Assembly (NCBI RefSeq): GCF_030269685.1
Contig: NZ_BSTT01000014.1
Span: 1 to 64,000, forward strand
DNA length: 64,000 nucleotides
Origin: Actinomycetospora sp. NBRC 106378
GTDB taxonomy: Bacteria; Actinomycetota; Actinomycetes; Mycobacteriales; Pseudonocardiaceae
Reading direction: 5' to 3'
Shown here: positions 1-9,431 of the stretch, piece by piece
Layout of the letters: the number at the start of each line of letters is the position of its first letter
Position numbering within the stretch: the stretch's first letter is position 1
Notes under the pieces: generated by a model
The model's database searches: none
What the model saw: the letters and a program-made list of their open reading frames with translations, nothing else
Told to the model about the DNA's origin: nothing
Position numbers and translations under genes: made by a program

Positions 1-109
1 CACAGCGGAGGGGAAACGCCCGGTCCCATCCCGAACCCGGAAGCTAAGCCCTCCAGCGCCGATGGTACTGCGACCGCCAGGTCGTGGGAGAGTAGGACAC
101 CGCCGGAAC
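1..109 (+). rRNA. rrf: 5S ribosomal RNA, 3' part
   Basis: The first bases match the conserved body of bacterial 5S rRNA: the loop stretch GGGAAACGCCCGGTCCCATC near base 11, then CCGAACCCGGAAGCTAAGCC, and the closing GGGAGAGTAGGACACCGCC. The 5' few bases lie outside the window, so it is the end of an rRNA operon whose 16S and 23S genes lie to the left. A strong hairpin follows at 131-156. The exact 3' end (about 106-109) is estimated. Confidence 0.95.
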
Positions 110-130
110 ACCCAACCACCCCCACACACC

Positions 131-156
131 ATCCCCCGCAGCACACTGCGGGGGAT
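131..156 (+). terminator. rRNA operon terminator hairpin
   Basis: A perfect 10-bp inverted repeat (ATCCCCCGCA and TGCGGGGGAT) with a 6-base loop lies about 22 bases after the 5S gene and is followed by TTTCG. Position and strength fit a factor-independent terminator of the rRNA operon. The rest of the gap up to the gdh start (157-343) holds no gene; a promoter for gdh must lie there, but no clear consensus was seen. Confidence 0.8.
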
Positions 157-343
157 TTCGTGTTTCCGGGGGTCGTGGCGTCGAGAGCTGCTCCACGGGC
201 CACGTGAGACGACTCGCGGCGTCACCTGGACGTCCGCCCACCGTCCGGCGGATCGGCCTACGCCGTCACGGCGCCGTTACAGTGGCCGACGTGCTCACGC
301 CGTGGAGTGGACCCTGTCCGCCGCCGTCGGCGGTGACCCGCCG

Positions 344-3300
344 ATGACCGACGCGATGACCCCGCCGGCCCTCGACCTCGACGCGTTGCGCGCGGCGGCG
401 AGCGACGACGAGCAGCTCGGTGACCTCGCGGCGCTGTACTTCGCCGGGGTCGGGCCCGGGGAGATCGCCGGGGACCCGCAGGACGCGCTCGCGACGGTCC
501 GGGCGCATCGCAGCCTCGCCCGGCTGCGTGTCCCCGGCCGGCCGGTCACGGCGGTCCTGGGAGCCGGCGCCGAACTCGCACCCGGTCTGCAGGCACCCGA
601 CCCCGACCGGGTGGCGGTCCTCGTCGTCACCGAGGACATGCCGTTCCTCATCGACTCGGTGGTCGCGGAGCTCTCGCGGACCGGGGCGACGGTCCACCGC
701 GTGGTGCACCCCGTGGTCGTGGTCCGACGGGACACGAGTGGCGCGCTGCTCGAGGTGTGCCCGGACGCGGACCCGACCCACCCGCCGTCGGGAACCGTGG
801 CCGAGTCGTGGATGAACCTCGAGCTCGAGGCCGACGCGACGTCGGAGTCCGTGCGGGACCTGTCCCGGGACCTGCACGACCGGCTGACGTCGGTGCTCGC
901 CGACGTGCGCGCCGTGGTCGAGGACGGCGAGCGGATGCTCGACCGGGCGCGTGGGCTGGCCGATGCGCTGGAGACCACGCCGCCGCCGGTCGCCGGGTAC
1001 CGCACCGACGAGACCGTCGCCCTGGTGCGGTGGTTCGCCGACGGCAACCTGACGTTCCTCGGCCACCGCTACCGTCCCGCGAGCGGGGCGGACTCCGACG
1101 GACTCGGCATCCTGCGGCACGACACCGACTACACCCGCACCCTCACCGCCGGACCCGACCTCACCGAACGCGAGGAGACGGTCGGCGAGCAGGGGGTGCT
1201 CCTGGTCCTCACCCGGGCCGGTGCCCGCTCGACGGTCCGTGCCCCGGTCCACCCCCTCTACGTCGGGGTGAAGCACTACGAGGACGGCCGCGTCGTCGGT
1301 GAGCACCGGTTCCTCGGTGTCCTGTCCGTCGCCGCGCGCAGCGCCGACGTCACCCGCATCCCCGTCGTCTCCCGGCGGGTGACCGACGTGATCAGCCGGA
1401 TCGAACTGCCGGTCGAGTCGTGGTCGGGCCAACGGATGCTCGAGGTGCTCCAGACCTATCCGCGCGCCGAGCTGCTCTGCACCGACCGGGCCTCGCTCCA
1501 CGAGACGGTCACCGGCGTCCTCGCCCTCGCCGAACGCCGACGGGTGCGGCTGTTCCTGCGCCGGGACCGCTGGGGTCGGTACTTCTCCGCGATGGTCTAC
1601 CTGCCACGGGACCGGTACACGACGGCGGCCCGCCTGCGGATGCAGCAGCTCCTGCGCGACCGCCTCGAGGGCGCCGACATCGAGTACACGGCGCGGGTCA
1701 CCGAGGACCAGCTCGCCCTGCTGCACGTCACGGTGCACACCGGGCAGCGCGAGCCGGTCCGCCCCGACGTCGCGGCCCTGACCGCCGAGCTCGCCGAGGC
1801 CACGCGGACCTGGGACGACCGCCTGCGGGCCGCCGCCGGCCCCCGTGAACGGGCGGCGATCGCCGCGGTGGGGGAGCCGTTCAGCCAGGCCTACCAGGAG
1901 GACTTCCCACCCGAGCGCGGCGTCGCCGACCTACTGGTGCTCGACGGTCTCTCCGGACCCGACGACCTCGCGGTGCGCCTCTACCGTCCCAGCGACGACG
2001 GAGATGACGGGCTCGACCCCGAGGGCGGCGACCGGCGCCTCAAGCTCTACCTCGTCGACCGCCGCATCACCCTGTCGACCGTGCTGCCGGTGCTGCAGTC
2101 GATGGGCGTCGAGGTCGTCGACGAGCGCCCCTACGAGGTGCGGCGCAGCGACGGCCGGACCGCGTGGATCAACGACTTCGGGCTGCGGATGCGCCTCGGC
2201 GCCGCGGCGGCCCAGGACGACGACCTCACCCGGCGCGCCGCCGAGGCCTTCACCGAGATCTGGCGTGGCCGCGTCGGCACCGACGGCTTCAACGCCCTGG
2301 TGCTCACCGCCGGGCTGACCTGGCGCCAGGCCGGCCTGCTGCGCGCCCTCGCCCGGTACCAGCGCCAGATCGCCGGTACCTACGGGCAGAGCTACATCAC
2401 CGACGTCGTCGTCGCGCACCCCGACGTGGCGGTCGGGCTCGTCCGGCTGTTCGAGGCGCGGTTCGACCCCGAGCAGGGCGCCGACCGGGGAGCCCGGGTC
2501 ACCGAGCTCGACGCGCAGGTCGAGGGCGCCATCGACGCCGTCACGAGTCTCGATGCCGACCGCATCCTGCGGGCCCTGCTGGGCCTGGTCCGCGGGACGT
2601 TGCGGTCCAACTACTTCCTGCACGACGACGACGGGACCCCGCGCGATGTCCTCGCCTTCAAGCTCGACCCGGCGCAGGTCCCCGGGGTGCCGGAGCCACG
2701 TCCGGCGATCGAGACGTTCGTGCACTCCAACCGGGTCGAGGGCGTCCACCTGCGCTTCGGGCCGATCGCCCGCGGCGGGCTGCGCTGGTCGGACCGGCTG
2801 CAGGACTACCGCACCGAGATCCTCGGGCTGGTGAAGGCGCAGGCCGTGAAGAACGCCGTCATCGTGCCGGTCGGCGCGAAGGGCGGCTTCGTGGTCAAGC
2901 GCCCGCCGGCCCCTACCGGCGACCCCGCGGCCGACCGCGACGCCCAGCGCGCCGAGGGCGTCGCCTGCTACCGACTGTTCGTCGGGGCCCTGCTCGATCT
3001 CGTCGACGACCGCAGCAACCACGGGGCCGACGCCGAGGTCGTCGTGCCGGATCGCGTCGTGCGCTACGACGGCGACGACACCTACCTCGTCGTGGCCGCC
3101 GACAAGGGCACCGCGACGTTCTCCGACATCGCCAACGAGGTCGCGATCTCGCGCGGCTTCTGGCTGGGCGACGCGTTCGCCTCCGGGGGCTCGGTCGGCT
3201 ACGACCACAAGGCCATGGGCATCACCGCCCGCGGCGCCTGGGAGTCGGTGCGGCGCCACTTCCGCGAGCTCGGGCGCGACGTCGGAGGAGACGAGATCAG

Positions 3301-5218
3301 CGTCGTCGGGGTCGGGGACATGTCCGGCGACGTGTTCGGCAACGGGATGCTGCTCTCCGAGCACCTGCGGATCGTCGCCGCGTTCGACCACCGTCACGTG
3401 TTCCTCGACCCCGACCCGGACCCCGCGACGTCCTTCGCCGAGCGCCGCCGGCTCTTCGAGCTGCCCCGGTCGTCGTGGGCCGACTACGACGGGTCGCTCA
3501 TCAGCACCGGGGGCGGGGTGTACCCGCGGACGCTCAAGCGGATCCCGATCTCCGAGCAGGTCGCCGCGGCCCTGGGGCTGGGGAGCACCGAGCCGCTCGA
3601 CCCGACCGCACTGATGCGCGCGATCCTGCGCGCCCCCGTCGACCTGCTCTGGAACGGCGGGATCGGCACCTACGTCAAGGCGACGGAGGAGACGAACGCC
3701 GACGCCGGCGACAAGGGCAACGACGCGGTCCGGGTGAACGGCGCCGAGCTGCGGGTGAAGGTCGTCGGGGAGGGCGGGAACCTCGGCCTGACCCAGCGCG
3801 GGCGCATCGAGTACGCGCGGGCCGGCGGCCGCGTGAACACCGACGCGATCGACAACTCCGCAGGCGTGGACTGCTCCGACCACGAGGTCAACATCAAGAT
3901 CCTGCTCGACTCGCTCGTGGAGCGCGGTGAGCTCGCCGAGGAGCAGCGCGACGAGCAGATCGCGGCCACCACCGAGGACGTGGCCGCGCTGGTCCTCGCC
4001 GACAACGTCGCGCAGAACGACGTGCTCGGCGTCGCCCGCGCGCACGCCGCGGACATGCTCAACGTCCACGAGGCGCAGGTGACCGAGCTCGAGGCCCGCG
4101 GCCGGATCGACCGGGAGCTCGACGTCCTGCCCGACGCCGAGGGCTTCGAGGCCCGCCGTCAGGCCGGGGAGGGACTGACGGGGCCGGAACTCGCGCAGCT
4201 GATGGCGCACGTGAAGCTCGACCTGACCGAGGCGCTGGCCGCCGACGACCTGCCCGACGCCGAGGTGTTCACCCGGCGGCTGCCGCACTACTTCCCGTCG
4301 GTGCTCGCCTCGACCTACCCGTCCGCGATCGCCGCGCACCCGCTGCGCCGCCGGATCGTCACGACGATGGTCGCGAACGAGGTCGTCGACGGCGGTGGGC
4401 TGTCCTACGTGCACCGCCTGGTCGCGGAGGTGTCCGCGACGCCCGCGGACGCCGTCCGCGCCCACCAGGTGGCGACCCGGGTGTTCGGGCTCGACACGCT
4501 CGCCGCGGACATCGCCGACGCGACGGCCGCGGGCCTCCCGACCGGGGCGGCCGACCGGCTGACCCTCGCGTCGCGGCGCGTCCTCGACCGGGCTGCGCGG
4601 TGGCTGCTGACCCACCGGCCGCAGCCGTTGGCGATGGGCGCCGAGATCCAGCGCTTCTCACCCGCCGTCGCGACCCTGGGGCCGCAGGTCGCCGGGCTGC
4701 TGCGCGGCACCGAGGCCGAGGGGCTCGCCGAGCGCGTCGACGCGATGGTCGCGCTCGGCGCACCGGCCGACCTGGCCGGGCGCGTGGTCGGCGGGCTCTA
4801 CGGGTTCGGGCTGCTCGACGTCACCGAGATCACCGAGATCGCGGAAGCCGACCACGACGACGATCCTGACGACCTGCGGGCGGTCGCGGAGCTCTACTAC
4901 GCCGTGTCCGACCACCTGGGGATCGACCGGCTGCTCACGGTGGTCGCGTCGCTGTCGCGGCGGGACCGCTGGGACGCGCTGGCGCGGCTCTCGCTGCGCG
5001 ACGAGCTCTACTCCTCGCTGCGGGCCGTCACGCTCGACGTGCTGGCGGACACCGACGAGAGCGAGTCGGCGGATGAGAAGATCGCGCACTGGGAGCAGGC
5101 GAACGCCTCGCGACTGATGCGTGCCCGCACGTCGCTGGCCGAGATCGCCCGCTCCGGACGAACCGACCTGACCACGGTGTCCGTGGCCGCCCGCCAGATC
5201 CGGAGCATGGTGCGATGA
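344..5218 (+). CDS. gdh: NAD-specific glutamate dehydrogenase, large (about 180 kDa) type
   Basis: Oxidatively deaminates glutamate to 2-oxoglutarate with NAD+ in the cytoplasm. The 1,624-residue product equals the length of M. tuberculosis Rv2476c and has the Bac_GDH architecture: long N-terminal regulatory ACT-like regions, then the catalytic core with ARGGLRWSDR, a lysine-rich VKAQAVKNAVIVPVGAKGGF stretch and DKGTATFSDIANEVA. The reading frame is open from base 62, but the ATG at 344 is preferred because upstream codons are low-complexity and family proteins begin here; another ATG lies at 356. No strong ribosome site is visible. The stop overlaps the next start as ATGA (5215-5218), so the thioesterase is translationally coupled. 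Confidence 0.95.
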   Translation: MTDAMTPPALDLDALRAAASDDEQLGDLAALYFAGVGPGEIAGDPQDALATVRAHRSLARLRVPGRPVTAVLGAGAELAPGLQAPDPDRVAVLVVTEDMPFLIDSVVAELSRTGATVHRVVHPVVVVRRDTSGALLEVCPDADPTHPPSGTVAESWMNLELEADATSESVRDLSRDLHDRLTSVLADVRAVVEDGERMLDRARGLADALETTPPPVAGYRTDETVALVRWFADGNLTFLGHRYRPASGADSDGLGILRHDTDYTRTLTAGPDLTEREETVGEQGVLLVLTRAGARSTVRAPVHPLYVGVKHYEDGRVVGEHRFLGVLSVAARSADVTRIPVVSRRVTDVISRIELPVESWSGQRMLEVLQTYPRAELLCTDRASLHETVTGVLALAERRRVRLFLRRDRWGRYFSAMVYLPRDRYTTAARLRMQQLLRDRLEGADIEYTARVTEDQLALLHVTVHTGQREPVRPDVAALTAELAEATRTWDDRLRAAAGPRERAAIAAVGEPFSQAYQEDFPPERGVADLLVLDGLSGPDDLAVRLYRPSDDGDDGLDPEGGDRRLKLYLVDRRITLSTVLPVLQSMGVEVVDERPYEVRRSDGRTAWINDFGLRMRLGAAAAQDDDLTRRAAEAFTEIWRGRVGTDGFNALVLTAGLTWRQAGLLRALARYQRQIAGTYGQSYITDVVVAHPDVAVGLVRLFEARFDPEQGADRGARVTELDAQVEGAIDAVTSLDADRILRALLGLVRGTLRSNYFLHDDDGTPRDVLAFKLDPAQVPGVPEPRPAIETFVHSNRVEGVHLRFGPIARGGLRWSDRLQDYRTEILGLVKAQAVKNAVIVPVGAKGGFVVKRPPAPTGDPAADRDAQRAEGVACYRLFVGALLDLVDDRSNHGADAEVVVPDRVVRYDGDDTYLVVAADKGTATFSDIANEVAISRGFWLGDAFASGGSVGYDHKAMGITARGAWESVRRHFRELGRDVGGDEISVVGVGDMSGDVFGNGMLLSEHLRIVAAFDHRHVFLDPDPDPATSFAERRRLFELPRSSWADYDGSLISTGGGVYPRTLKRIPISEQVAAALGLGSTEPLDPTALMRAILRAPVDLLWNGGIGTYVKATEETNADAGDKGNDAVRVNGAELRVKVVGEGGNLGLTQRGRIEYARAGGRVNTDAIDNSAGVDCSDHEVNIKILLDSLVERGELAEEQRDEQIAATTEDVAALVLADNVAQNDVLGVARAHAADMLNVHEAQVTELEARGRIDRELDVLPDAEGFEARRQAGEGLTGPELAQLMAHVKLDLTEALAADDLPDAEVFTRRLPHYFPSVLASTYPSAIAAHPLRRRIVTTMVANEVVDGGGLSYVHRLVAEVSATPADAVRAHQVATRVFGLDTLAADIADATAAGLPTGAADRLTLASRRVLDRAARWLLTHRPQPLAMGAEIQRFSPAVATLGPQVAGLLRGTEAEGLAERVDAMVALGAPADLAGRVVGGLYGFGLLDVTEITEIAEADHDDDPDDLRAVAELYYAVSDHLGIDRLLTVVASLSRRDRWDALARLSLRDELYSSLRAVTLDVLADTDESESADEKIAHWEQANASRLMRARTSLAEIARSGRTDLTTVSVAARQIRSMVR

Positions 5219-5649
5219 GCACGACCTACGACGTCGACGTCCCGGTGCGCTGGTCCGATCAGGACCCGTACCGGCACGTCAACCACGCCAAGGTCGTCAC
5301 TCTGCTCGAGGACGCGCGCACGGCCCTGCTCTTCGACGCCGCCGCGCGGGAGGGCGTCGCGGCGTTCGAGGCCGGGCTGCTCGTGGCGCGGGTGGACGTA
5401 CGCTACCGGCGGCCGATCCCGTGGACCCGCCGCGGGGTCCGGGCGCGGATGTGGGCGCACTCGCTGCGGGCGGCGTCGTTCACGGTCGGGTACGAACTGC
5501 TGCTTCCCGACGACCGCAGTGGCTGGGATCCGAAGCCCGCGGTCACCGCCGACACCCAGCTCGTGCCCTACGACCTCGCCGCCGCACGTCCGCGCCGCCT
5601 CACCGAGGACGAGCGTTCCTTCCTGGAGCGGTACGAGGTCACGGGATGA
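5215..5649 (+). CDS. acyl-CoA thioesterase, hotdog (4HBT) family
   Basis: A 144-residue single hotdog-domain protein, expected to hydrolyse acyl-CoA thioesters. The N-terminal signature VRWSDQDPYRHVNHAKVVTLLEDAR contains the Asp-x-x-x-His-x-N motif of 4-hydroxybenzoyl-CoA thioesterase relatives (about residues 13-24), and VDVRYRRPI is the usual central strand. The start overlaps the gdh stop by four bases, and the same pair occurs in mycobacteria (Rv2476c-Rv2475c). The natural substrate is unknown. Confidence 0.88.
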   Translation: MSTTYDVDVPVRWSDQDPYRHVNHAKVVTLLEDARTALLFDAAAREGVAAFEAGLLVARVDVRYRRPIPWTRRGVRARMWAHSLRAASFTVGYELLLPDDRSGWDPKPAVTADTQLVPYDLAAARPRRLTEDERSFLERYEVTG

Positions 5650-6347
5650 TCGGGATGGGAGACGCAGCGGAGCGGAGCTCGACCCGGGTGACGGGGGCGG
5701 AGCTGTCGATCCCGGACGCGGCGCAGCGCGAGGACCTCGCGGGCTTCATCGGGCGCGCGGTGCGGCTGGACCCCGCCGTGGTGGTCCGCCTGCGGGTGCG
5801 GCCGGGGGAGCGGACGGCCGTCGAGGCGTTCGCGCCGACGCCGTTCGACGCGCTCGTCACGCGCAGCGCACCGGGCACGCTCGACCCGTCCGACGTCACC
5901 GTGGTCGGGTCGGACCTGCTGGCGGCGCTGGCCGTCGCGGGCGGCCCGTCGGTGGAACCGGGCACGTCGGTGGACGAGCGGTGGCGCGGGCCGCTCCCGC
6001 CGCTGCGGCCCGACGCGCGCTGGCAGGTCGTGGGCGAGGTGCCGTCGGAGGTCGTGGACGGGCTCGCGGAGAAGGGCGTCGCGGCCGCGCGGTCCGGCGA
6101 CCCGAGCGGGCGGCCCTCGGCGGCGCTGCTCGACCAGGTCGTGCTCACCGTGACCGACGAGGCGTCGGGACTCGAGGTGCGGGTGCCGATGCGGTGCGTG
6201 TTCGCCCTGTCGGGCATGGGCTTCGTCGGGTCCGGCGTCGGCGGGGACGACGTGGTGCGCGTGTCGACCGACGGCGGGTGGCTGCGGCTCGACGCGCGCG
6301 GCGGCGCCGTGGTCCGACGCCGCCGCGCGCAGCTGCCGCTGCTGTGA
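5646..6347 (+). CDS. conserved hypothetical protein (Rv2474c-like position)
   Basis: A 233-residue protein with no recognised domain. It is probably cytoplasmic: no signal peptide or membrane segment is evident. The start at 5646 overlaps the thioesterase stop (GGGATGATCGG), pointing to coupling. The order gdh, thioesterase, hypothetical matches M. tuberculosis Rv2476c-Rv2475c-Rv2474c, so it is likely the counterpart of Rv2474c (inference from position and length). Residues 5-14 (GDAAERSSTR) are encoded by a dispersed repeat (5657-5685) also present at 28108-28172 and, diverged, at 40791. The true start may therefore lie downstream of the repeat, for example a GTG at 5688. Confidence 0.75.
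   Translation: MIGMGDAAERSSTRVTGAELSIPDAAQREDLAGFIGRAVRLDPAVVVRLRVRPGERTAVEAFAPTPFDALVTRSAPGTLDPSDVTVVGSDLLAALAVAGGPSVEPGTSVDERWRGPLPPLRPDARWQVVGEVPSEVVDGLAEKGVAAARSGDPSGRPSAALLDQVVLTVTDEASGLEVRVPMRCVFALSGMGFVGSGVGGDDVVRVSTDGGWLRLDARGGAVVRRRRAQLPLL
5657..5685 (+). repeat. dispersed GGAGACGCAGCGGAG repeat, copy 1
   Basis: This 29-base stretch, beginning GGGAGACGCAGCGGAGCGG and ending GAGCTCGACCC, is identical to two inverted-orientation copies at 28108-28136 and 28144-28172, and differs by about two bases from the 27-base core of the tandem pair at 40791-40860. Here it lies inside the first codons of a gene. Confidence 0.8.
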
Positions 6348-6351
6348 GGAC

Positions 6352-7047
6352 CTAGCGGAGGTTGGCCCGCAGGAAGTTCAGCGTCTCGTTCCAGGCGATG
6401 GTGGCCTGCTCGGGGTCGTAGGTCCCCATGTGGTTCTCGTCGTTGAAGAACGCGTGGCCGGCCGGGTAGAGCCGGAAGTCGGGGCGGTGGCCCGACTCGG
6501 CCTCGATGCGGTCGGCCAGGGACTTCACGGCGTCGGGGGTCGCCATCGTGTCCTGCTCGCCGAAGTGGCCGAGCAGCGGCGCGGAGAGCTTCTCGAAGCT
6601 CGGGTAGTCCTCGCCCAGCACGCCGTAGAACGGCACCGCGGCACCGATCTTGTCGCCCTGCTGCGCGGCGAGGACGAGCACGAACCCGCCGCCCATGCAG
6701 AAGCCGACCGCGCCGACCTTGCGGCCCACGACCGCCTCGTGCTCGAGCAGGAAGTCGACGGCACCCGCGAGGTCGGTCGCGGCCTGCTGGACCGGGAGCT
6801 CCTGCATGAGCTGCCCGGCCTCGTCGGAGTCGTGGGTGGTGGTGCCGCCGTAGAGGTCGGGGGCGAGGGCGACGAAGCCCTCGGCCGCGAGCCGGTTGGT
6901 CACGTCGGCGATGTGGGAGGTGAGCCCCCACCACTCCTGGATCACCACGACGCCGGGTCCGGTGCCGGACTCGGGGAGCGCCAGGTAGCCGTGGGCGGTG
7001 CGTCCGTTGGAGGGGAAGGAGACGTTCTGGAGCGGGTTCTCGGTCAT
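6352..7047 (-). CDS. dienelactone hydrolase family protein
   Basis: A 231-residue alpha/beta hydrolase of the dienelactone hydrolase family, which opens enol-lactones or related esters in the cytoplasm. The family triad can be placed: nucleophile Cys117 in GFCMGGG, Asp166 in FGEQD and His198 in PAGHAF. The early QEWWGL stretch (residues 37-42) is also typical. It ends only four bases from the converging gene at 6347. No aromatic-degradation genes are nearby, so the substrate is unknown. Confidence 0.92.
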   Translation of the reverse strand: MTENPLQNVSFPSNGRTAHGYLALPESGTGPGVVVIQEWWGLTSHIADVTNRLAAEGFVALAPDLYGGTTTHDSDEAGQLMQELPVQQAATDLAGAVDFLLEHEAVVGRKVGAVGFCMGGGFVLVLAAQQGDKIGAAVPFYGVLGEDYPSFEKLSAPLLGHFGEQDTMATPDAVKSLADRIEAESGHRPDFRLYPAGHAFFNDENHMGTYDPEQATIAWNETLNFLRANLR

Positions 7048-7125
7048 CGCCGACCGAGTTCCCCGCGCGCGCAGCGCCCACGCGCGACGACGGCTGGGCG
7101 GCGCAGCGTCGTCCTGCGCGAAGGC

Positions 7126-7518
7126 TCAGAAGGACTTGTTCATCATCGACATGGCGGCCATCTCCATGTACTCCCAGATCTGGCGGTGTCGCTCCGGCTC
7201 GAGGTTCTCCTCGTCGACGGCCACCTTCATGCAGCGCAGCCACGCGTCGCGCTCCAGCGGACCGATCGGGAACGGCGCGTGCCGCATCCGCAGGCGGGGG
7301 TGCCCACGCTGCTGCGAGTAGGTCTGCGGGCCGCCCCAGTACTGCTCGAGGAAGAGGCGGAGGCGGTCCTCGGCGGGCCCGAGGTCCTCCTCGGGGTAGA
7401 GCGGACGCAGGACCGGGTCGTCGGCGACCTGCTCGTAGAAGCGGTGCACGATCCGGTGGAAGGTGTCGTGGCCGCCGACCGCGTCGTAGAAGGTCTGGGG
7501 ACTGCTCACGGGTTCCAC
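7126..7518 (-). CDS. glbO: truncated haemoglobin, group II (trHbO)
   Basis: A 130-residue 2-over-2 globin that binds haem and O2 or NO; in mycobacteria trHbO is linked to oxygen handling and membrane respiration. Key group II residues are visible: Tyr28 (B10), Tyr41 (CD1, in PLYPEEDL), proximal His80 (F8, in RMRHAPF) and Trp93 (G8, in AWLRCM). FLEQYWGGP and [16 protein letters not shown] match mycobacterial GlbO almost exactly. The start is GTG at 7518. Four bases separate its start from the end of the mscS gene upstream, so the two are probably co-transcribed. Confidence 0.96.
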   Translation of the reverse strand: MEPVSSPQTFYDAVGGHDTFHRIVHRFYEQVADDPVLRPLYPEEDLGPAEDRLRLFLEQYWGGPQTYSQQRGHPRLRMRHAPFPIGPLERDAWLRCMKVAVDEENLEPERHRQIWEYMEMAAMSMMNKSF

Positions 7519-7522
7519 CGTC

Positions 7523-8578
7523 TCACGGGCGGGTGGACCGGTGCGCCGTCGCTGCGGTCGGGCTCGCGCCGAAGGGGGTCGGGGCGGGGACGCCGGCGTC
7601 GTCGAAGGCCGACTTCACCGCGCCCGCCACCGCGCGCTGGACGGCCCACTGCTCACCCGGCCGGGTCCGGATCGTCAGTCGCAGCAGGATCCCCTCGGCG
7701 GTCACGGACTGGACCCCGAGCATCTCCGGCGGCGCCAGCACCTTCGAGGCGATGGCGGGTTCGGTGCACTCCTCGGTGGCCGCGGTCCGGGCGAGCTCGG
7801 AGGTGTCGTCGACGTCCGCGGAGTGCCCGACCGGGATGTCGACGACGGCGACCGAGTAGCCCTGACTGGAGTTGCCGACGCGCAGGACCTCGCCGTTGCG
7901 GACGTACCAGACGGTCCCGGCGATGTCGCGCAACGTCGTGACCCGGAGGCCGACGGCCTCGACGGTGCCGGTGGCCTCCCCGAGGTCGACGACGTCGCCG
8001 ACCCCGTACTGGTCCTCGAGCATCATGAAGATGCCGGACAGGAAGTCCCGCACGAGGTTCTGCGCGCCGAAGCCGATCGCGACGCCGAGGATGCCGGCGG
8101 AGGCGATGATCGGGGCGAGGTTCACGCCGAACTCGCCGAGGATCAGCGTGAACGCGACGCCGTAGACGATCAGCGTCACGAACGAGCGCAGGACCGAGCC
8201 GATCGCCTGCGCGCGCTGCGAGCGCCGCTCGACCATCTGCGGCGCGGACTCCCGCAGGCTCGCCGCGGCGCGGTCGCGCAGCGGTCGCAGGAGCCGGGGC
8301 ACGCGCCCGGAGCTCGCGCCGTCAACGACACGCGTGATGGCCCGGTGCAGCGCCGATCGCAGCACCACGGCGACCACGAGGATCACGATCGTCGTCACCG
8401 CGTGGGAGACGATCGCGTCCGCGGAGCGCGAGAGCCACGACGCGTGGGTGTACTGGAACACCCGCGCGCACAACGAGCCGACGTCGGCGGCGCACGAGGG
8501 CGCGTCCACCGGGACGCCGGGCACCACGGAGGTGGTGGAGCCCGGCGACGGCGTCGGGGTGGGCGTCTGGTCGATCAT
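7523..8578 (-). CDS. small-conductance mechanosensitive channel, MscS family
   Basis: A membrane channel of about 351 residues that opens under osmotic downshock. A Pro/Thr-rich leader is followed by a membrane helix ([19 protein letters not shown]), a basic linker, two more hydrophobic helices, and the pore-lining helix with [21 protein letters not shown], the MscS hallmark. The soluble beta domain follows ([28 protein letters not shown]). The start chosen is ATG at 8578; a GTG/ATG six codons upstream (8596) is possible. It is co-directional with glbO four bases downstream. Confidence 0.92.
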   Translation of the reverse strand: MIDQTPTPTPSPGSTTSVVPGVPVDAPSCAADVGSLCARVFQYTHASWLSRSADAIVSHAVTTIVILVVAVVLRSALHRAITRVVDGASSGRVPRLLRPLRDRAAASLRESAPQMVERRSQRAQAIGSVLRSFVTLIVYGVAFTLILGEFGVNLAPIIASAGILGVAIGFGAQNLVRDFLSGIFMMLEDQYGVGDVVDLGEATGTVEAVGLRVTTLRDIAGTVWYVRNGEVLRVGNSSQGYSVAVVDIPVGHSADVDDTSELARTAATEECTEPAIASKVLAPPEMLGVQSVTAEGILLRLTIRTRPGEQWAVQRAVAGAVKSAFDDAGVPAPTPFGASPTAATAHRSTRP

Positions 8579-8684
8579 GCCGGGAAGCAACAGCACGTCC
8601 CGGCACGATACGGACCGCGATGGATCTCGGTCGCGATGGATCCGGCCGGTGAACGATCCTCTATCACAGGTGCACGACGTCCCC

Positions 8685-8710
8685 GGATGTGGTCGACTGT
8701 GCCCACATCC
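8685..8710. promoter_or_regulatory. dyad upstream of the HNH gene
   Basis: GGATGTGG and CCACATCC form an 8-bp inverted repeat around a 10-base spacer, in the divergent gap between mscS (minus) and the HNH gene (plus), just before the GGGAGG ribosome site at 8715-8720. It could be an operator or a leader hairpin; no regulator is identified. Confidence 0.3.
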
Positions 8711-8727
8711 CGGTGGGAGGTGGTCGT

Positions 8728-9405
8728 GTGGCCGAACGACAACTCAGGACCGTGACGCCGCTGGTCAGCGGGGTCGAGGGGCCGAGCGTGCGGACCGAAC
8801 CTCCCGATGTCGTCCCGCTCGTCCCCGAGGCGCCCGCCGAGGTGGACCCGGACGTCACGGTCGCCGCCCCGGTCGCGCCCGCCCCGTTCCTGGGCCGCCG
8901 GCGGGTCCTGCTCCTCAACGCCACCTACGAACCGCTCACGGCGCTGCCGCTGCGGCGCGCCATCGTCCTGCTCATCTGCGGCAAGGCCGACGTCGTGCAC
9001 GGCGACTCCTCCGGCCTCGTCCTGCACTCCGCGACGGGCGCCGTCGAGGTCCCCTCGGTGATCCGGCTCCGGGTCTTCGTGCGCGTGCCCTACCGGGCGC
9101 GGGTGCCGCTCACCCGGGCGGCTCTCATGCACCGCGACCGCTTCCGCTGCGCCTACTGCTCGGGCAAGGCGGAGACGATCGACCACGTGGTGCCGCGCAG
9201 CCGAGGTGGCACGCACACCTGGGAGAACACCGTGGCGTGCTGCGCGCGGTGCAACCACAAGAAGGCCGACAAGCTGCTCGCCGAGCTCGGCTGGCCGCTG
9301 CGGACGATGCCGACGGCGCCGCGTGGGCGGCACTGGCGGCTGCTCGCCGGCCTGGTCGACGCCGACCCGCAGTGGCTGCCCTACCTGGGGGAGAGCGCGG
9401 CGTAG
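8728..9405 (+). CDS. HNH endonuclease family protein
   Basis: A 225-residue protein with a C-terminal HNH nuclease module: RFRCAYCSGKAETIDHVVPRS followed by GGTHTWENTVACCARCNHKKAD. It shows the CxxC/CxxC zinc pairs and the Asp-His (IDHV) and Asn residues of the beta-beta-alpha metal fold. The N-terminal part (LLNATYEPLTALPLRRAIVLL) is the usual extension of stand-alone actinobacterial HNH proteins. The GTG at 8728 is chosen because GGGAGG lies seven bases upstream; a GTG at 8689 lacks such a site. M. tuberculosis Rv2469c is the positional equivalent. The biological target is unknown. Confidence 0.9.
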   Translation: MAERQLRTVTPLVSGVEGPSVRTEPPDVVPLVPEAPAEVDPDVTVAAPVAPAPFLGRRRVLLLNATYEPLTALPLRRAIVLLICGKADVVHGDSSGLVLHSATGAVEVPSVIRLRVFVRVPYRARVPLTRAALMHRDRFRCAYCSGKAETIDHVVPRSRGGTHTWENTVACCARCNHKKADKLLAELGWPLRTMPTAPRGRHWRLLAGLVDADPQWLPYLGESAA

Positions 9406-9431
9406 CGGTCGAGCGTGCATGATCGGCCGAC

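Noticed and set aside
1931..4615. 894-codon open frame opposite gdh
   Set aside because: High-GC sequence leaves long antisense frames open; the plus strand encodes an unmistakable full-length glutamate dehydrogenase.
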